A stretch of DNA of 64,000 nucleotides from Archilochus colubris (lineage: Eukaryota; Chordata; Aves; Apodiformes; Trochilidae), in the NCBI GenBank assembly GCA_023079485.1, contig CM041084.1, forward strand, positions 124,596,292-124,660,291, written 5' to 3'. A model generated the notes under the pieces. That model did not search any database. It was given only the letters and a program-made list of their open reading frames with translations, and was not told the DNA's origin. The translations under genes and the position numbers were made by a program. This document shows, piece by piece, positions 25,593 to 37,146 of this stretch. The stretch's first letter is position 1; the number at the start of each line of letters is the position of its first letter.

Positions 25593-28500
25593 TTTCATAT
25601 CAAACTGAAACACTGCAAAGGTGGCTGAACTTTACTGAACACTTTACGAGCAAAGGACAAAGGAGAGACAGGTTTGTCAATGGGCACATCAACTGCCATA
25701 TAGGCTGGCAGATGAGATACTGTGATAAGGTTGCTCTAATAAAATAATCATGTGTTGAAGAGAACATTTATATGTGCACAGGAGGCCTGAGATGAGGTTT
25801 GGCAGTGAATAATGTGGAAGGACGATAAGGAGCAATACACGTTCTGGACTTGCTTTCAGACAGAGTTCTGTGCAGGAGGTCTGTGGCACAATTGCCAAGC
25901 ACCAAGAGCTGCTATGATATCCTGCATGAAAACTGTGGCTACCTTTTAATCTAAAAATTAAATTAATCTTCAGTGTGGAACATTGTCTTGTCTTTTTACT
26001 GTAATGAGAGTTTAGGTACCTACTGAAGTGTGAACAGCAACATGTAATTGTTTTAGTCTTGAATGGAACCCCTTGTGTTCTCTAATTCTCAGAAAACACA
26101 GCAAAAGAAATGCCAATCTTGTCGCAGCACAAAATCCCACAGACATGTGAACAAGATTATTAGTATTTTACCCCTAAACAGGATTAAGAAATTAATTCAG
26201 ACCTTCTAGAGAGTGCAAGGAACCAAAGTAACCTTGTTTAAAGTCATCAGCACTCAAAGAGTTCATTAATGCTGGGGTCTAACTGTGGCTGGTTGTTCAT
26301 TTTACATACACCTCCATGGCTCTAAGACAATTTGCAAACAGTATGACAGAATGGAGTATTGCCTACTCTTGAAGTGCTCAATTATTAATGAACTCCCAGC
26401 AGCTCTGTACTGCGTTTCAGGATAGCAAGAGAGGAAAATTGTGTGCAAGTGAACCGTAGGCTTGTTTGAGTAAGCAGCATGTAATTATCCAGGCTGGAAG
26501 GTGGCCAGCTCACTAGAGTCAGTGCTCTAACATTAACCTTGCAGCATTCAGTACCCAGCATATTTGCAAACTGTTTGCTGCAGTTCATTTTCCAAGATTC
26601 AGCATTGGACAGGAATATATTGTCTATTATATTCTGGTATATTCTCTACTGCATTCTGGTGGCAGTGCATCCTCCTACAGATTAGAGCCCCACAGTCTTT
26701 TTTTCTTTTTTTTGTTGCCTAGCTCTAATTCTGATACCTTGAATTTTTCTGTAATAGGGAAATGGAACAATGAGAACAATGGTTTATTCCTTCCTCTGCA
26801 ACAGACTGGATACATTTAAGTGGCAGTGGAAAATTACTCCTCATAGTCTTCTCTCAGGTCCAGACAACACAGATCTTGAAACATCGAGAGTCAAGCACAT
26901 CAAGATGAAGGTCATGCATGTCAGAACAAGGGTCATGCACATGAGCACTTCATAAACAAAGACACTCTCTACTGTGTACTAGGGAGAATGAGATATCTTT
27001 GAAATCACAACCATTAGTAAGCCTGCCAAACTTTGTTTACTTTTAAATTATCTGGTAAGTTGCAGTCAAAAGCAACATTCTCCCCTTCCTCATTGCTCAG
27101 GCAATATCAAATGACTAAAGAAGGAAGCTCAACAAGTCATCACATAGAATAAGTGGGAGGGAGAGGTCATTTGGTGTCTGCTGGGGTGGGAGTAGGAGAC
27201 AGTTCAGCTCTGAGGTTTGTTTTGGAATAATCTGAAATGTGGGAGGTGTAGAGATTTGTCAAGACAAAGGCTGATACCTGCAAGGAAGAGGCTACATAGA
27301 CTTGTTGGCAGAACTCATTTTACAGGAACAAAATCTTTTGCAAAATATGGCTTAAGTACTCTGCCACCTGGGATTCAGGCAGGGATGTGTAGTTCAATGA
27401 AAATCCCATGCTTCCAGATATTGCATCAGCTTTTGGAACTGGAACCAAACAATGTGCCTTTTAATAATCAGAATATTTCTGTTGTGAATTACTTCCTCTG
27501 CTTTGCGTTTTCCCATAACGCCAAGGCTTTAGGCTCTGATACTACATTTTCCAGAGGGAGGGAAAAAATTTTCAGGTTTAAATCTTACGTATGGCAGGGG
27601 GGGATGAGCCTGTTGCTGTCTGGCTCTAAGCCAGAGGAACCAGTAACTAAATATAAAGCAAAATTGCAAAAAACCATCTGGAACAGCAGAGAGGAATACA
27701 GACTTCATTGTTCTTCCAAGCAGAGTCTACAGCAGGTTGAACACAGCAATGCTGTGTAATTTAAATCTGTGGCATGGAATGACTGCTCCCTCATGGACAA
27801 CCAGTAACTTTGTGTCAGGCAAAGTGTGATGCTTCATTTTTTTTTTTTTCCTTGGGTGGGGGGAAGAAGGGAAGATTGGCTCCTCTGAGTAGTAGTTTTT
27901 CTCATTAAGACTTTTCCTTAATTTGTTTCATGAAGTTTTGCTTTAAATACTTTTTTTCATGCACCATTGCAATTGTTGACATCTTTCTCAAGCTCAGCCA
28001 AAGAATAGGATAATTTTGTATTTCACAAATGTTACTGAGGATGCTCACTGCAAAATGCCACAGTGTTTTTGAATACTGACTTTCCCATCACTGTCTGCAG
28101 GTATTTATTTAACGGACTACTCCATCCCTGAGGTTTTGCCTTGTCTTATTTACAGATGTCAGCATTGGATTCAAACCAAAGATATTGTACAACAAATTTT
28201 CTAATTGTCAATATTTCCACTGTAAGACATTCTAAGCACTCATATTCCAATGTTTCTGATGCCAAAGCATTTCTGTACTACCTCCTTCTTCAAAGGTTGA
28301 GACCTTTCCGAAAAAGCTTGAATTAAAGGTTCCTCTCACATTCCTGGGGATGACAAGCACTCAGATTATCTGCATCTTCACATCCTCAGAGGATGCTTTG
28401 TTCACCTCTACATTGTTCCTCCATTAAACTATTTGGAAAGCTGTAACAGAAGAAATGTTGGGTGAACTTCTGTAGCAGTAATTTGATCTAGATAACTAGA

Positions 28501-30647
28501 ATTTTCCAGTAAAAGGTATAACTGGAATAGCATAATTATGAGAATATCAGGGACTAGAACTGCGTGACAATAGCTAATGTAGTAGTCGGTTGGTTCATTA
28601 ATTCCACTTCTATTAAAACAACCATTTATTGGGTGTTTCTTTATCTTTCTAAAAATCAGTCTTCTGTGTAGTGTTTCTCCTTCTAACTTTATGAGTTTCT
28701 CTGTACCTAGAGAAACATAATACATTCCTGACATTTGAGGTCTCTCTCAGGACCTGGATTTTGAGTATAACAGGTTCAAATTTCTCAAATGTCAAGAGGG
28801 TTGAAAGTGTGATGTTTCAGAAAAACACTTCTCTGTCTTGTCCATCCTCAAAAAGGGCTTGTAGGCCCAGAGTTTCACTGCATATATTATACATTACACT
28901 AAATATGATTATACATTTATGTTATGATCAAAATGGACACTCTACAAATAACATTTGAGACATTATTTCAAATGGCCACTGGAGAACCATAAAATAAAGC
29001 AGATAGGATGGGCTAAATGCAATGAAATGTAATCAAAATGGTATCAAGTACTTTGCAAATAGGACAATAGTTCTGATTAACATCAGCAGGAGTTACAGAG
29101 ATAATGGGAAGGTCTACAGAGCTTTGAAATGGTTTTTGGTGTTACAGCCTGAAATAATCTACTGTGACAGGAACTGATCTCACACCATTTGGTCAGATCA
29201 GCTTTTTACATTGACCCGATTTATTGTGTTCTCCTCTGTGGAAGGAGGCCACAGGTCAAGATGAAAAATAGAAGATGAAAATTCAAAGCTTATTGAGAAT
29301 TATTTTTTGCTATTTTCTTTTTTAGTGTTTATGGCAGTGACAGTTAATAACAATAGGGTAATAAAAGTGACTTGCTTAGTGGCTTGCTTAGCAACAAGCA
29401 GCTCTGAAAAGAGAGAAAACTATCTTGTAGACTACTGTAAAGAAAAGGTTAAAAAGAGATAATGTGGTGATAGCATACTGGATGTTACAAACCATAAAAC
29501 TGCTGGTACAGTTTATAATTTTATTTTGAAAAATTGAGCTTTTCTTCACGTAACCCAGCATGTATCTATCAAAACTTCAAAAATTCAATTTCTAATGGAC
29601 ATTTAAGATTTCCTGTAAAACAAGGTGACTGCCTTAGGAGGAAGGAACATATGGGCAGCATGACACAGTTCCTCAGACGTCAGAACAGGCTTTGATTACC
29701 AGGATGGATCTCAGCTCTGCCAGGGTATGAAGTGGAACAATTACATACTGGGAACATATTGTAGAAGCAGATTTATTAATTCAGTCATCACAATTATAAG
29801 CAAAATATTTACAGTTGAAGTAAGGTCAGAAGTGTCTAACAAATAAACCCCCACCAAAGTAATTTTCAAAAGTACAGAGTAGGATGGCAGGGTTTGAGTT
29901 CTCAAGGTCAAAATATGAACCTTATATCTGCAGTGCTGTGCCTTTGTCTTGTTTACCTCATAATAAAAAGTGAACTATAACCTTTCCCTTTTTATGCTTT
30001 TACCTTCTTCCCTTTACACAAGGGTAAGGGAAATTATTACCTTAACAAAACCATGTAGAGAAAATAGCACAGGGCAAACTTCAGCGACTGATGTTGAACT
30101 CATTACATCTGTGGGACCAGCAAGATCATGCAGAACAAAGAATTTGTCTCTGGGGATTTAACTGAGAATCTGAGAAGGTCTGAGAGAAATCAATGTGAAC
30201 TTTTCCAGTGATTTCAGAGAACACTGGATCAGATCCAGCAGTCAGAAAATTTTGAGTTAAAGCTGAAATTTAGCCCAGTTAGTCTTGAATGCTATTTCAG
30301 CTCCCTCTCCAGTCAAAAACTGTGAAAGTACATGGGAATCTTGGTTTAATATTGCTTGATGTTTGTTTCACCACATCTACTTCTGTATACTTCTATATGT
30401 ACTTCTGTATATATTTCAAAGGACACAAAAAGGAACAAATACATTATACATACAGATGTTTATTATAAATACAAGCTAGCTCTTGATAGGAATAATAAAA
30501 CTAAGGAGAAATGTATTGGTGTTTTAAAATCCAGTTTTAATTTGCAAATAATTTTGTTGAAAGTAATTATTATTTCTAAGTTAAAACTCAAATTGCCAAA
30601 AATATCATTGGAATTCAGACTCTGATTTTTACAGATGTTGATTTAAC

Positions 30648-30709
30648 AGTTGGACTTGGTGACCTGAAAGACCTTTTCCAACCTAAATGGTGGCATGATT
30701 CTATGATTT
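30648..30709 (+). mobile_element. CR1 LINE 3' terminal fragment
   Basis: Only the last approximately 60 bp of CR1 are recognisable: CAGTTGGACTTGGTGACC, GAAAGACCTTTTCCAACC and the octamer-derived ATGATTCTATGATTTT. This matches the usual ending of sense-strand CR1, in which 'TTGGACT.GATGATC' and 'CCTTTTCCAACC' precede the ATTCTATG tail. Extreme 5' truncation is normal for this family. What lies directly upstream is unique AT-rich sequence. Confidence 0.88.
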
Positions 30710-33700
30710 TAATGGAACTAGTGGTAAATCAGTGTTTCCTAAAGACAAATACCTGGCAAAGACCTTTACTTCCTTCAGTTACCCAATTTTAATTACTCCA
30801 AATAAAGAAATCTGATGGTGTACAAACAAGTAAACTTCCCAAACATTGTATCAGTAGCACTATAGAGTGGGGTTTTAATTCCTCTCCCTCAACTCTGTCA
30901 GACACTTTCCCCTCATATATTCTGTTCTCCCAGTACATACAACCTGTCCTTCAAATATCTTCTAAAAAGAAATATTGGTACTGGCAGCCTGTATGTTGTG
31001 GATGGACCTTGGCAGAACAGAAATGTCTTGCTTAAAAAAGTACCTGCCCCAGAGCATTTAACAAGAATGTCAAACACTAAACTAGGTCAGCCTTGCAAAT
31101 CTGAGCAGTCTTATCCTGATGAGAATAAACAACTTGGCTATGTAAACAACAAGCTGAGTTTTTCTGTGCAGTTATCACCCTCATTTTTGCCATATGTCTC
31201 TTGAGCTGTTTTTATAATTTCTTTATTGCTATTGTTTGGTACACTTGGATTTTTTTCATGGAAACTGAAAATTTACAAAGAACTCAGAGCTGGCAGATGT
31301 GGCCATGAAAGGCAGAGATGCAGGAGGGCTTGTTCTCTGGGCCACCAATAGCTACGTTCATCCTTGTCCAAAAAGCCATCTCACTTGCATTCCTAAAACT
31401 TCACCCCAAACCTCAGGATTTCTTAGAAGTCAGCCTCCTTTACAGTGAATATTATTGGCTTTAAAACAACCCAGAGGAATATGAAAACTTTAAGAGGCTC
31501 AGCACACTCTGGTGGTGGATGTGGCTCTTGGGTGACAGCAGCTGGAAGCCTGGTGAATGGCTGAGCCCAGAGCAAGAAGCAAATGTTGAGACTGATAGAT
31601 GAATGATAGATGAAGAAGGAATGATAGATGACATGTTTTTCTCCTTGGGATATTTCTACTCTAGAACATGGAATATAAACATATTCTTGGATTAAGATCA
31701 CTAAGGAACAATTACAAATGTTCCAGTTGTATCAGCATGCACACAGCAGTCTTACCAGATGTTTAAACAGGGCTCAAATATGGCATTGGGATGGCAAGGG
31801 AAAACAGTTTTGCTGAGGGGAAGTAAAAGCAACAAATATAGAAACAAAGAAGAATACTTTATTTTAAGGGAGATGTTAAGAAAACAATTTCTCTTAAGAA
31901 CAAGAATTTGTCTTTCAAATACATGTATCTCAAATAAATAAGTTCATTGTCATATTACACAGCATATTATTTAAAATGTTTTTTATGGTCAGGTGTATTA
32001 CATTTCAACATATATTTGAGGATTATTATTGTATTTTAATCTGTACAACTGACATTTATTCAAAATTGAGACAAGGTAATGTATTGCTCTTACAGGTATC
32101 GGATTGTTAGAGATGTGATTTTTCCATAGATCTTCAAAAAGAGGCAACAAATTCCATCATGAAATTAAGACCACTTTTGACAGAAGTACAATGTCCAGAT
32201 TATTTGGCTTGTTGCTTATTATGCTGAGACAGTGTCTGCCTTACACCAATGGAGGTACCTACACATACATACGGTGCCATTAAAGTGGAAATTCTCACTG
32301 ACTTCAGCTATGTGCAATGTCACCAGTTAATATAACGTTATATTGTCAGTTAACAAAGACAAAAAAAAATTGTTCTCATCACAACTGATGTTAACAAATG
32401 TCAACAGAATTAATTAAGTGAAGTAGGGTCTAGATGTGGCCTGACTTTTAGATGTAACCTGACTTTTATTGGCCATTGGAACATTGTGCTCTGTAATCCT
32501 GCTGTCCTGAATGTATTTTAATTTGTGTTTTTGTCTATGAAACAAAATACAACATCACAGCATACCTGTTAATGACTGATGAAAAAAAGCAAACAGGTAA
32601 TAAACTTGAAAGTAAATAGTTATTATTTAATGAGGAATGTCCCATTACTCACATTACTAACCCCATTAGTACTTTGTTTAATTATGTCACTGGAATGCTT
32701 GTTCAAAAAATAACCAATTGTGGTTAATGAGCTGATTCTTCCAAAGTCACCTGCTCCTATTAACCAGGACTCTAATCAGGCTAACCCCTACATTTTGGGG
32801 ATAACCAATAAAGAAGGCCCCAGGTAGCCATGAACTCTGCAGCCCTGCTTCATGACTCATTATTAGACTTGTGCATTAGCAGACCACCTGCCAAATTTAA
32901 TCTAGACCAAGCATCAATCCATAAACACATTTCTGTCTAAATAACCAGACCGAAAAATATAGTGTTCTGTCAACTTTTTGTTGACTACACAGTGATAAAT
33001 AGTGCTAATCAAGCATATAGACAAATACAGTGAAATTAAACTTTCACTTTTTTTGTGTGTGCAATTATTTTAAATCACACTTGAACGAGGAGAATGGGTT
33101 TATTTCTGTTCAGTTCTTAATACGTGTGGCCATGTTATTCACTCCAAAGGCCACCAAAGTAACTGTTGCCCTAAAAGCTATGAGAATAAATTGGTTAGGT
33201 TTGGTTAGTAAAGACACAGAAGGAATTGGGACTTTTGTGCCTCACTCAGTTTTATGGTGCTGCACCTGAGAAAAAGAACATACATCAAAAGAATTCCAGT
33301 GGAAGTCCAAAACCAGTGCAGTTAATTCTGACCCGCAAGCTTAGTCAGTGCATTTCTCTGACATGTGGGTGGTGATAAGACAACAAAGTGGTGTCTGCAG
33401 CAGCTTAGCAGCCTCTGGGTGTGATCACTGTCTGGGGCATTTTCATTGCTGTGATAGTGAATTGTAGTGAATCAAGTACAAAAGGACTCCATCAGAAAAT
33501 AGAGCTGATGGGTAGGAGAGGACACCCAAAGAATGGTGTGGAAAAGCTGGTTGCCCTCTCATGGAATCGTTTTCACACAGGTATTCTTCCATCCCAACAC
33601 ATGTCATTTGAATGATCTCTGATTTCAATGGGAACTGAGCCATTTTACAGGTAGGAAGGGTGTAGTTTCCTTTTGAGTAACCATAGGGATTGGGAAAACA

Positions 33701-36644
33701 TTAAATTATAAATTGTAGATTTCCATGTAATATGCAGTCAGAGAATGACCCAAAACCTGCAAGCTGTGCAATGCTAGTTGTTAGGGGGGATTTAAGTCAC
33801 TGGAATTGGAAGTAAAATTTACAAGACCAAATAAGCAGTCAAACCTGTTCTTGGCAAGAACTACATTTCCTCATTTTTCCTTTCTTTGTGCAGTTCCCTA
33901 GAAAGCTGTTTTTAATATATGTACAATATGTGGCTCGAACATCCCCTCAAACATCTTCCAGAGGTAGATTGCAGTTAGCTATTGTGTAGTAACTTCTTTG
34001 TGTACATATGTTGATATATTAATATTGGTCACCTCAGGTACTTCATTTAAGATATTGTTCATCTTATAGTTTAGTCCTGGCAGTTTGCACTGGTTTAATG
34101 CCTGATGTGACATTCCTGTCACTCAAGGACTGTCTGGGAGAAACAGAATATACTGAAGTAGAAACAGAGACTGGAAATGAAGCCAGGTGCCAGAGAAACA
34201 GAGAAGCATAGGTGAGAAAAGTGATTTTCAATGCAATCTCCCACCAAACTGTATATTTTTTATTTCTCTTTTGAAATGTGAGAAGAAATAAAAGACTTTC
34301 CATTTAAAATGAAAGACAGCCAGGATTTCTTTATTGTAAGGTTGCTTCTAAGCCAAAAGAAAGATCTCAGTACCACTACAAGATCTGCCACCACCAATTT
34401 TCTCTCTAAGTGGATAAATACAGATTTAGATATCTATTAATAAAACACAAGGCTTGTGACCCTACTCTCCATCTTGGATTTACAGCACTGTTTCTGATAT
34501 GAATATCATGGATGTGTTTCAGATGAAAACTATCTCAAAAGTATTTCTTTTGTCATATTTTAATGCAAAGCTGGTGTTTTAGGAGATCATGAAGATCTCT
34601 TACTCTAGAAGTTATGTAAAGTCAAACAATTGGAATTCACCTCATTAAGAAGAGAATATTACAGTGAAGAACAGGTGTAAAAAATGAGCTTAACGATAAA
34701 TCTGATCAATCTCATAATTTGGCCTCATTATATTCTGGAAAAGAACTTACTTCCTCTAAATTTCAGACTTACAGAGTGAGAATAATGCCTGTACCTATGC
34801 AGCTACAGTAAATTCTACAGATGGCAACAACATGCCCTAATGTGTTATTAATAGTTTAATCACTACAAAATGTTCATAAAGAGCTTTCATTTTCCATGCT
34901 TTACCTACTCTCCTAGGTATAAACCTGTCCCTTCCCTGACCACATCATGTGGTCCACTAAGAGAAATAATGAAGAGAAATGCAGGGCTACACGGAGTCTC
35001 AGAAGGCAGTGGTTGTCTTGCTTAGGGGACAGATGAACATCAAAGTACTGCCTGTCCTGTCAAACTGTTTGTTCTTTCCCAGGCTCCCTTTTCATTCCAT
35101 CAACTACCTTTCCCCAAGACAGATGTACTGGAGAAGGAACCTGTCCAAAAAAGGGTTGACTTCATCACTGGGTGACTTGGGAACCAGAAATAAGTCCTCC
35201 TTCTATTTTGTTCAGCAGTGCAGATGAAGTCTGAGAACTCTTTAAGGTGTTTCCACTCCTGAAATGCCAAGTCAAATACACCTAAATTACCCCCAACAGA
35301 TATTTATCTCAACTTTTCTTTAAAGTTTCCATTTATGGGAGTCCAATTCCATCATTTCAAAGCTCTCATATTTAATAATTGCTTTTTTTTTTTCCTACTG
35401 GAAATTAGATTATTTCATTCATTTCTTCCTCAGCCAACATTTGGAACCACTGATCTCATCTATTCTATAAAAAAACCCTTTAAATACATAAAAACTCCCT
35501 CCCACTCCATACTTTTTATTTTTTAGGATAAGCAAACCTCAGTTTTGCAATTTATCTTTACCTTTTATGCATTTATAACTTTGCTTATGGAGTCTTTTCA
35601 TTTTATTCCCCCACAGACACTTTCAAACTGTGGTAGGTAAGAGCCAATATGGTTTTCAAGTAAAGAACTGGGCCTCCCCAGTGTCAAATAGAGTGCAGTA
35701 ATTTTCACTCAGATATAAGACACAACACTCAATGATTAAATAAGAGCTAAAATTGGTCTTTGTTGTTAGTTTGTCTTGAAAATCATAATACTCTTGGCCC
35801 AAGTTCAGTTCCAGGAGCACAGAGGATTAGTTTGATATGTTTTGGTTTTGATAGCCAAAGTGCTTGCTGTTTAGTATTACACTTTCTGCTGAAAGATTTG
35901 CAAGTTTATAATTTAGTACTTTCTTATAGATTCTTTTCTGAAGCATTTTTTTTAATAGGCTGTATGCTTGTCCATCATGTTCTGTGATGTTGTCCTTCAT
36001 CATTAGAGGTACAGGCACTGTGGTGGGTAATTCCTGGAGCATTTTAACATGAAGTTCATGTTTGTTTGCTAATTAATTTATGTGTATTTTGCTATTAAGT
36101 AAATTTTTTTAGTAAGTCAAGTTGGGACAAAAAAAAAAAAGAAACCTGATAACCATTATTTAAAACTTATTTTTATTCCAAAGTGATATAAACAGTTTTA
36201 ATAATTTTATGAACAACATCAGGCAATATCTTCAGTATTTTCAAAAGTATTTACACAGGGAATGTAAATACTGTGTAACAAAAGAGGGAGAGAGAGCACA
36301 CTCCTTATAAAAATAGCAGGTAGGGAATTAAGCAATTCAGAATTTCAATCATCTTAGGCTTTGTGTGTAGAAGGAAATTAGGCACCAGAGGGAACAAATC
36401 TGGGGATTTGATTTTGTGTACTGTATTTTGCTTTTTTAGCCAGTCCAGTTTATACTTCTGGTGGTGATCAGGGATTAGCATAAGCCAAAGGCATTCTTTA
36501 TTGGCAACTGGATCTAAATTTTTTTAGGCAAGAGTATAGCTGTAGCTTTCCTGTGCCAGTGCTAAGGAACAAGCGAATGCATCCTTAGCTTATTATAATA
36601 ATGTACCTATATTATACCACAAAGTTCAGATGTGGATTCAAGCT
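30710..36644. other. Single-copy AT-rich non-coding DNA
   Basis: I see no gene here. All frames are short (up to 92 codons) and without recognisable motifs. The stretch 32600-32810 is unusually rich in homeodomain-like TAAT words and repeated TAACC words and is described among the observations. A short degenerate ATGATAGATGA-type repeat occurs at about 31593-31631, and an A12 run near 36128-36140. Confidence 0.7.
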
Positions 36645-37146
36645 TCCCCCACCTGGAGTACTGCTTCCAGTTCTGGCACCCCAGAATGTCCATAAAAGGG
36701 CCATGAGGATGATCAGAGGGCTGGAGCACCTCTCCTGTGAAGACAGACTGAGAGAGTTGGGCTTGTTCAGCCTTGAGAGGAGAAGGCTCCAAGGAGACCT
36801 TATTGTAGCCTTCCAGTATCTGAAGAGGCCTACAAGAAAGCTGATGAGGGACTTTTTAGGATGTCAGGGAGTGATAGGACTAGGAGGAATGGATTCAAAC
36901 TAGAGGAGGGTAGATTTAGATTAGATATTAGAAAGAAGATCTTCACCATGAGGGTGGTGAGACACTGGAACAGGTTGCCCAGAGAGGTGGTGGAAGCCTC
37001 ACCCCTGGAAGTTTTAAGGCCAGGCTGGATGGGGCTCTGAGCAACCCGATCTAGTGGAAGGTGTCCCTGCCCCTGGCATTGGGGTTAGAACTAGATGATC
37101 TTAAAGGTCCATTCCAACCCTGACAATTCTATGACTCTATGATTCT
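36645..37146 (+). mobile_element. CR1 LINE 3' portion with intact octamer tail, plus strand
   Basis: This is the best-preserved repeat in the window. The 5' edge falls inside ORF2, as expected for a 5'-truncated copy. The 3' edge carries GGTCCATTCCAACCC and the textbook tail ATTCTATGACTCTATGATTC. Between them run the carboxyl end of ORF2 and the short 3' UTR (GATGATCTTAAAGG). CR1 normally makes no poly(A) tail and typically no target-site duplication, and neither is seen. It shares its core with the older copy near 44.7 kb in the same orientation. Confidence 0.96.
36650..37010 (+). pseudogene. Dead CR1 ORF2 (reverse transcriptase) carboxyl end
   Basis: The translation shows three conserved blocks of the end of the CR1 ORF2 protein, each in a different frame. 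HLEYCFQFWHP starts at 36650. MRMIRGLEHLS followed by [20 protein letters not shown] starts at 36703. [11 protein letters not shown] starts at 36963. ORF2 encodes the endonuclease and reverse transcriptase used for target-primed retrotransposition, and only the region after the catalytic domain is present here. The first frame change coincides with loss of the segment normally lying between the FW.P and RGLE blocks. The second lies in the 36850-36960 interval. It cannot produce a functional enzyme. The 100-codon open frame at 36601-36903 is the middle block plus upstream unique DNA. Confidence 0.9.

Larger units (their letters stand above)
19953..30647. other. Single-copy AT-rich non-coding DNA
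   Basis: No gene, RNA gene or clear interspersed element is visible. The longest frame (27217-27759, plus strand, 180 codons) begins with TTG. Counting from its first ATG at 27385 it is 124 codons, with no recognisable domain, so it is left uncalled but discussed as an observation. A 103-codon minus-strand frame at 25117-25428 is likewise unremarkable. A/C- and T-rich low-complexity patches are listed separately. Confidence 0.7.

Noticed and set aside
29370..29405. X-box-like word GCTTGCTTAGCAACAAGC
   Set aside because: Only the AGCAAC half fits the RFX consensus. The other half does not, and no promoter is visible nearby.
32329..32344. 16-bp perfect palindrome AATATAACGTTATATT
   Set aside because: A 16-bp perfect palindrome is expected about once by chance in a 64-kb AT-rich window, and nothing around it gives it a role.
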